Origin: Labyrinthula sp. Ha
Lineage: Eukaryota; Sar; Bigyra; Labyrinthulida; Labyrinthulaceae
NCBI GenBank assembly: GCA_015227615.1
Contig: JAALGZ010000079.1
Location: 26,674 to 90,673 of the forward strand
Direction of reading: 5' to 3'
Length of the DNA stretch: 64,000 nucleotides
Shown: in pieces, positions 59,801 through 64,000 of the stretch
How positions within the stretch are numbered: position 1 is the stretch's first letter
Layout: every line of letters starts with the position of its first letter
Position numbers and translations under genes: made by a program
The notes under the pieces: model-generated
Told to the model about the DNA's origin: nothing
What the model saw: only the letters and a program-made list of their open reading frames with translations
Database searches by the model: none

Positions 59801-62800
59801 AATCGAATCAGACAGTTACGGTTGATGAAATATGTTCTTTGGTCGAAGGATATCTCTTATTATCCTGGTTCATAAATTTAAAACTGGTGAAATGCTAAGA
59901 ATGATATTTGAACCATCTACAAATTAAGATATTAGACAAGGATCTGTAGACTGAGTAGATGCTATTTCTAGAATATGGTGTCTAGATGCATGATCTCGTA
60001 AAAGGCCAGGAATAGTTCATGTGTAATCTAATATAAATTAACCATTAATAATCTATACTACTAATAAGTCTTAGTCTCACGAAATTTGATATTTAACCAT
60101 AGGCTTTTGAAATTTTATTGTATTTCTACTAAGCCCTTATTCATAACTTATATATATACTCTCCAATGTGTCTATGTTCAAGATACGAAAAACCTCTAAA
60201 TCTATCTCATGTTTCTCAAGGTTCGAGTAGGAAGGGGGATTGAGTAATTGGGATATTTTAAAGGAGTAAGTTAACCCATACTTCAAGGATTAATTTTAAT
60301 TTAGAACATAAGTTGATATAATTTCGTAGAATGAGTAGGAAAAAAAAAACCTTATAAATAACTTTCTAGCTCGCAATGTTCACTTGGTACATTTTATCAC
60401 GTTTCAATTCGTTCCTTCTTCCCCTATATATTCCATCTAATGAAAACCACCATTCTGTATATTCTTAATTAATGAAAACAATGGCTAAGAAAAAAAATGT
60501 ACCATATAGTCATTTTTTATTTCAATTAGTCAATCAGATTCCATGTGTTCTTGATATATATATGTCAAAAACTCTAAACCCGCAACTCCGTTCCAACTTA
60601 TCGTCGGTATTTAACTTACTAGTATGAGATAAGTTAAAATTCACAAGATGTCTCACTCCATTGGTGCATTATGACACCGTTTCTACTTTGCAATAGCTGA
60701 AACCTAAAATCTTAACCTTAAAAGATCACTGCTAAGAATAAATATTAAAGAAGGTGGAACTATAAAGGCCTGAATGAATTATAGGCCTGAGAAAAAAGTT
60801 AGAAAGATAGGATAATGAAGAATGCAGTAGTAAATTTAAAGTTACCTCTTGTTTCAGATTATTGGGCTGAGATAACAAGTAATAATGAGTTTCCTAAGTT
60901 AAAATTATAAAAAAATATTTTTGGTGCCAACATGTACCCAAATTATCGTTTTATTGTCTCATGTTTTATTGTTAGAGTACATATTATTTTCAGAACAACA
61001 ACTAATGAAATTATGTACTTCATGGGTATAAAACTTATCATACAGAACATTTGTTTCTAAGCCCAAAACTGCTCAAAAAAAAACTAATAATTAGGTGGGT
61101 TTCCTTACCTTGTAAGACATTAGTGAATGTTGTTGCAAACATAGTGTGATTTCAATTTACCAACATCCTGTAACCTCTGAGCGCAATTCCTGTATTCTTT
61201 AGGGTTAGTTCTGACTCTTTCTGGACTATTTGCAGCTTTTGAATCGAATATTTCTTGTCTTTGTCTTCTCTTACATAGTAAACCAATTTTTATTGCTGTT
61301 TCCATAAAGCTTATATGATTCGGTCTTGATTTCAGTAATAGCGCTATAGTTTGCTGTTATCTTGAGGCCTTATTGTTAATTTATTCCACTTTTTAAACAT
61401 AAATCACAAATATTTGTATCTATTATATGTTTGTTTTAACATAGAACAAAGAAATATCTTTGATTTATCTGTTGTTTTCTTCGAAAAGGATCGACATCAG
61501 AATTCTTTTCACAAATATCATTAGGAATACAAGCAGATTGCTTCCTACCTATTGAATTTCAGCGAAAGTTAAAAATATAAGGTTGAAAATATCCGATGGT
61601 ATATAATTAGTTATTCTTAGAAAGTTTTCAGAGATCCTTGTAGGCTCTACAAGAACTTTTTTCAATTTATTTGTAGCTCAGTGTTCATATAATCTTAAAT
61701 AAAAACAGAGGTGGTATCTATTAGTCGCAAAGGTAAGTCCATTCCAAATATTTCTTTAAATAAAAATAATATCAAATCTAAAACGATGATACCAGTAATT
61801 AACAAAGTATCAGGCAAAGATAGTCATCTATTAAACTCATTTGGTAAGAAACCTTCCCATTTAAAATGCATCATGATAACTTCTTGTAATTAAGATATAT
61901 ATCTTGTTTTTACGATATTAAGTAGTTTATTTCCATAATTAAGGTATCTAAATTTTGATGTTTCAAACTTGGTCAACCTTCTGCACATTTTAGATTGATC
62001 CGGGGATAGTTTCGATGGTTTTCATTTTACCCCAAACTTTATAGTTTTCTGAAACATCTATTTCTATTAGTTTTATTAAGAAGTAAATAATCCACATGTG
62101 CTTGATACATTTTATCTCGTAAATCTTGCTTTTGCACACAATTTTTGATCAAATTTTTAATTGTAGGGAGCTAGATAGTGTTTAGCAACGCAATAGAGGT
62201 GTTATGCACTTTGTGTTCCTAATCCTGTAATATTTTTAAATTAATCTTAAATATAGTTTCTAATTCTATTATTTGACTCTTATCATTTTATATTCTTATA
62301 TTCTAAATTTACTCCAAGAAACTAAACTGGATTCTTCATTTATTCTGTTTAGAATCCAGTAATCTATTCCATTGAATAATACTAACTATTTTCAAGATTC
62401 CACGTAATCAGTTTATTATTACCAAAACAATCAAAACCATAAAAATACAAAAAAAAACTGATTAGGTTCAAATTATTCTTAAGCACTAGAAACCTCGTAA
62501 TTGATTTTCTATTTCAATAAAAAATATACTTAACTGTGTTTGAACTATATATGACAAATATACTTTATTTTATCCCTTTGGCAATGTTGCTGCAAGGAAT
62601 CTCCACCGATAAAGGCTTTATTCTACATTAACGTAGCAACAAAAAGATTAATATGAAGAATTATCGAAGCAGTTATATTATTTCGTTTTATTTATAAATC
62701 GAATAGAATTGCCGCATGAAGTTTAAGGACCAAAATTATATACCTTGGCTGATTAACAAAATGGCAAGTTGTATCAAAACTTTCCTAACAGTAATTCAAC

Positions 62801-63725
62801 AACCAATATATCTATATCGAAATTACTTTATGAAATATATTCATTTTTTTTGTAATTTCTGTTCCATAATATGGTTTGAAATATTTTATTCTTCTTCCAG
62901 TTTCTTATTAATTTGCAGCAATAGAATCTCTTTGGATTTCAAAAAATTCGGTGCTATATTTTTCTGAAAATAAGCTCTTTGAATTTTTTTTGAATATACG
63001 TTTTTACATGAGGAATATTTCTTTAAAGGTTAAGAAGTATTTCTATTTTAATTTGGAAGTAAATTTTGCCATGTTTGTTAGGATCATTACATCAGGAGCA
63101 GACTGTGAAAACTATTCCTATCTGTTCTTTAAAAATTCTTCAGAGAAATATCAGTTAAATATACTTTTAACTTCTATAGAAAAAGGGTAACACATTATAA
63201 AATTTCACAGTGAAATCACAACGTTGATTTATTTCTTCTGTTTAAAGTATTACATATCGTTTGCAGCAAATTGAGTTTAAATCAATATTTTTGTTCTAAG
63301 AATCTCGATAAAAAAATCACAGGATATATTTCTGCAATATTATGGCTAAATTTAAGTTTGTATATTTAAAATAGAATATATTTACTTAAATTTTCACAAA
63401 ATTTTTATTATTCTTTCCTCTTTTATATAATGGGTTCATTTGAATTATGTAGAGAAAGTAGCAACATTTCTTAATCTAAGGTAATTTTTCTTTTTTTTAA
63501 TGTAGTTTATCAGAAATATCTATATGAAAATATTAAATAACCTCTATAAAAGCAATAAATCTTTACTATCTAACCCTTGAAAAAAAGAATGATTCTTCCT
63601 TAAACCAATAATTCTGAGAGAAAACGTATAAGAGTAAACAAATATTTTTCCTCTAATCAAGAATAATAAATCTAGAATCTAATATATTAATGTAAATTAA
63701 GAGTTTAAAACTCTTTTTCTTATTC

Positions 63726-64000
63726 TTACTTCAATAAAGTACAAAGTATAGGAAAGAAAACTCCTAAAATAATATAATAAGAAAAAAATATACCAAGTTG
63801 AAAAGGTGTAAGATATGGAAGCAAATATTCAGCTCCTGGAATCAAAACTACACACAAGAAAAACGAAGCTCCATTCAAAAACCAGGCAGAGAGAATAAAA
63901 TTTGTCCAAGCTGTGTGCTTCATCAACTTATTTAAGCTAGCAGTTCGCGAATCTACAGTTAATTGACAAGAATAATTTCTCTTATCTATGTTATTTTGAG
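63726..64000 (-). CDS. EGF-like/seven-span family copy 5, 3' end only
   Basis: The last 91 codons of the tandem counterpart of copy 4, in frame to the window edge and ending at the same TAA. Differences from copy 4 include N-C-S to N-Y-S near the edge, which creates a sequon-like context, and small hydrophobic changes in span 6 (VFLCIV to FFLCVV) and before span 7 (FPYL to LPYL). No lesion in the visible part. The EGF domain and promoter lie outside the window. Confidence 0.8.
   Translation of the reverse strand, partial: QNNIDKRNYSCQLTVDSRTASLNKLMKHTAWTNFILSAWFLNGASFFLCVVLIPGAEYLLPYLTPFQLGIFFSYYIILGVFFPILCTLLK

Larger units (their letters stand above)
54950..64000. repeat. Tandem unit 2 (at least 9.05 kb, cut by window edge)
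   Basis: Collinear with unit 1 from its first base to the window end, including the same small frames (for example 57717-58585 minus and 62716-63190 plus). The cluster of differences against unit 1 lies at about 58010-58600. The unit continues beyond the window with the rest of copy 5. Confidence 0.93.

Noticed and set aside
1-64000. CRISPR arrays, bacterial operons, plasmid or phage features
   Set aside because: No spaced direct repeats, ribosome-binding-site pattern or prokaryotic gene organisation; all recognised genes are eukaryotic.

Overview
This is nuclear DNA from a eukaryote with an AT-rich genome. The host genes lack visible introns, end in TAA or TAG, and encode eukaryote-specific proteins: a TBC1D23-type trafficking protein, SDH assembly factor 2, PUM3/Puf6 and a CCA-adding enzyme. 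A Zn2Cys6 regulator, a Crypton-type transposon and a chromodomain LTR retrotransposon fit a fungus, a red alga or another protist. The sequence alone does not settle which.

Layout. 1-1.4 kb: 3' part of a TBC1D23 homologue. 1.4-10.2 kb: gene-poor, with one doubtful small coding stretch (2526-2738) and a hairpin (4372-4440). 10.2-14.2 kb: a dense housekeeping cluster (SDHAF2 convergent with PUM3, overlapping by 8 bp; PUM3 divergent from the CCA enzyme over 153 bp) whose starts share TGGCC motifs. 14.2-17.3 kb: gene-free, with a tRNA-related SINE flanked by a 12-bp target duplication. 17.3-18.2 kb: a Zn2Cys6-PAS regulator. 19.8-33.2 kb: three members, one of them broken, of a family with an EGF-like N-terminus and seven membrane spans, in long gene-poor DNA. 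33.4-41.1 kb: a decayed LTR retrotransposon. 41.3-44.2 kb: a small unidentified broken gene and a decayed Crypton. 44.8-64 kb: a tandem duplication of a 10.1-kb unit, each copy carrying one EGF/7-span gene at its right end.

Most unusual is the LTR element. After gag, reverse transcriptase, RNase H, a D,D35E integrase and a chromodomain, it continues in nearly the same reading frame into a SANT/Myb-like domain, a retroviral-type aspartic protease placed after the integrase, and an MT-A70 adenine methyltransferase domain ending just before the 3' LTR. This is a mobile element that appears to have carried its own m6A/6mA-type methyltransferase. This copy is dead in pol (several stops and frameshifts), although gag is open.

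The second theme is the EGF/7-span family: five copies in one window, conserved sequons in the N-terminal domain, one clear pseudogene, and two members sharing an almost identical promoter plus EGF-coding block joined to strongly diverged membrane domains. This points to ongoing duplication and recombination.
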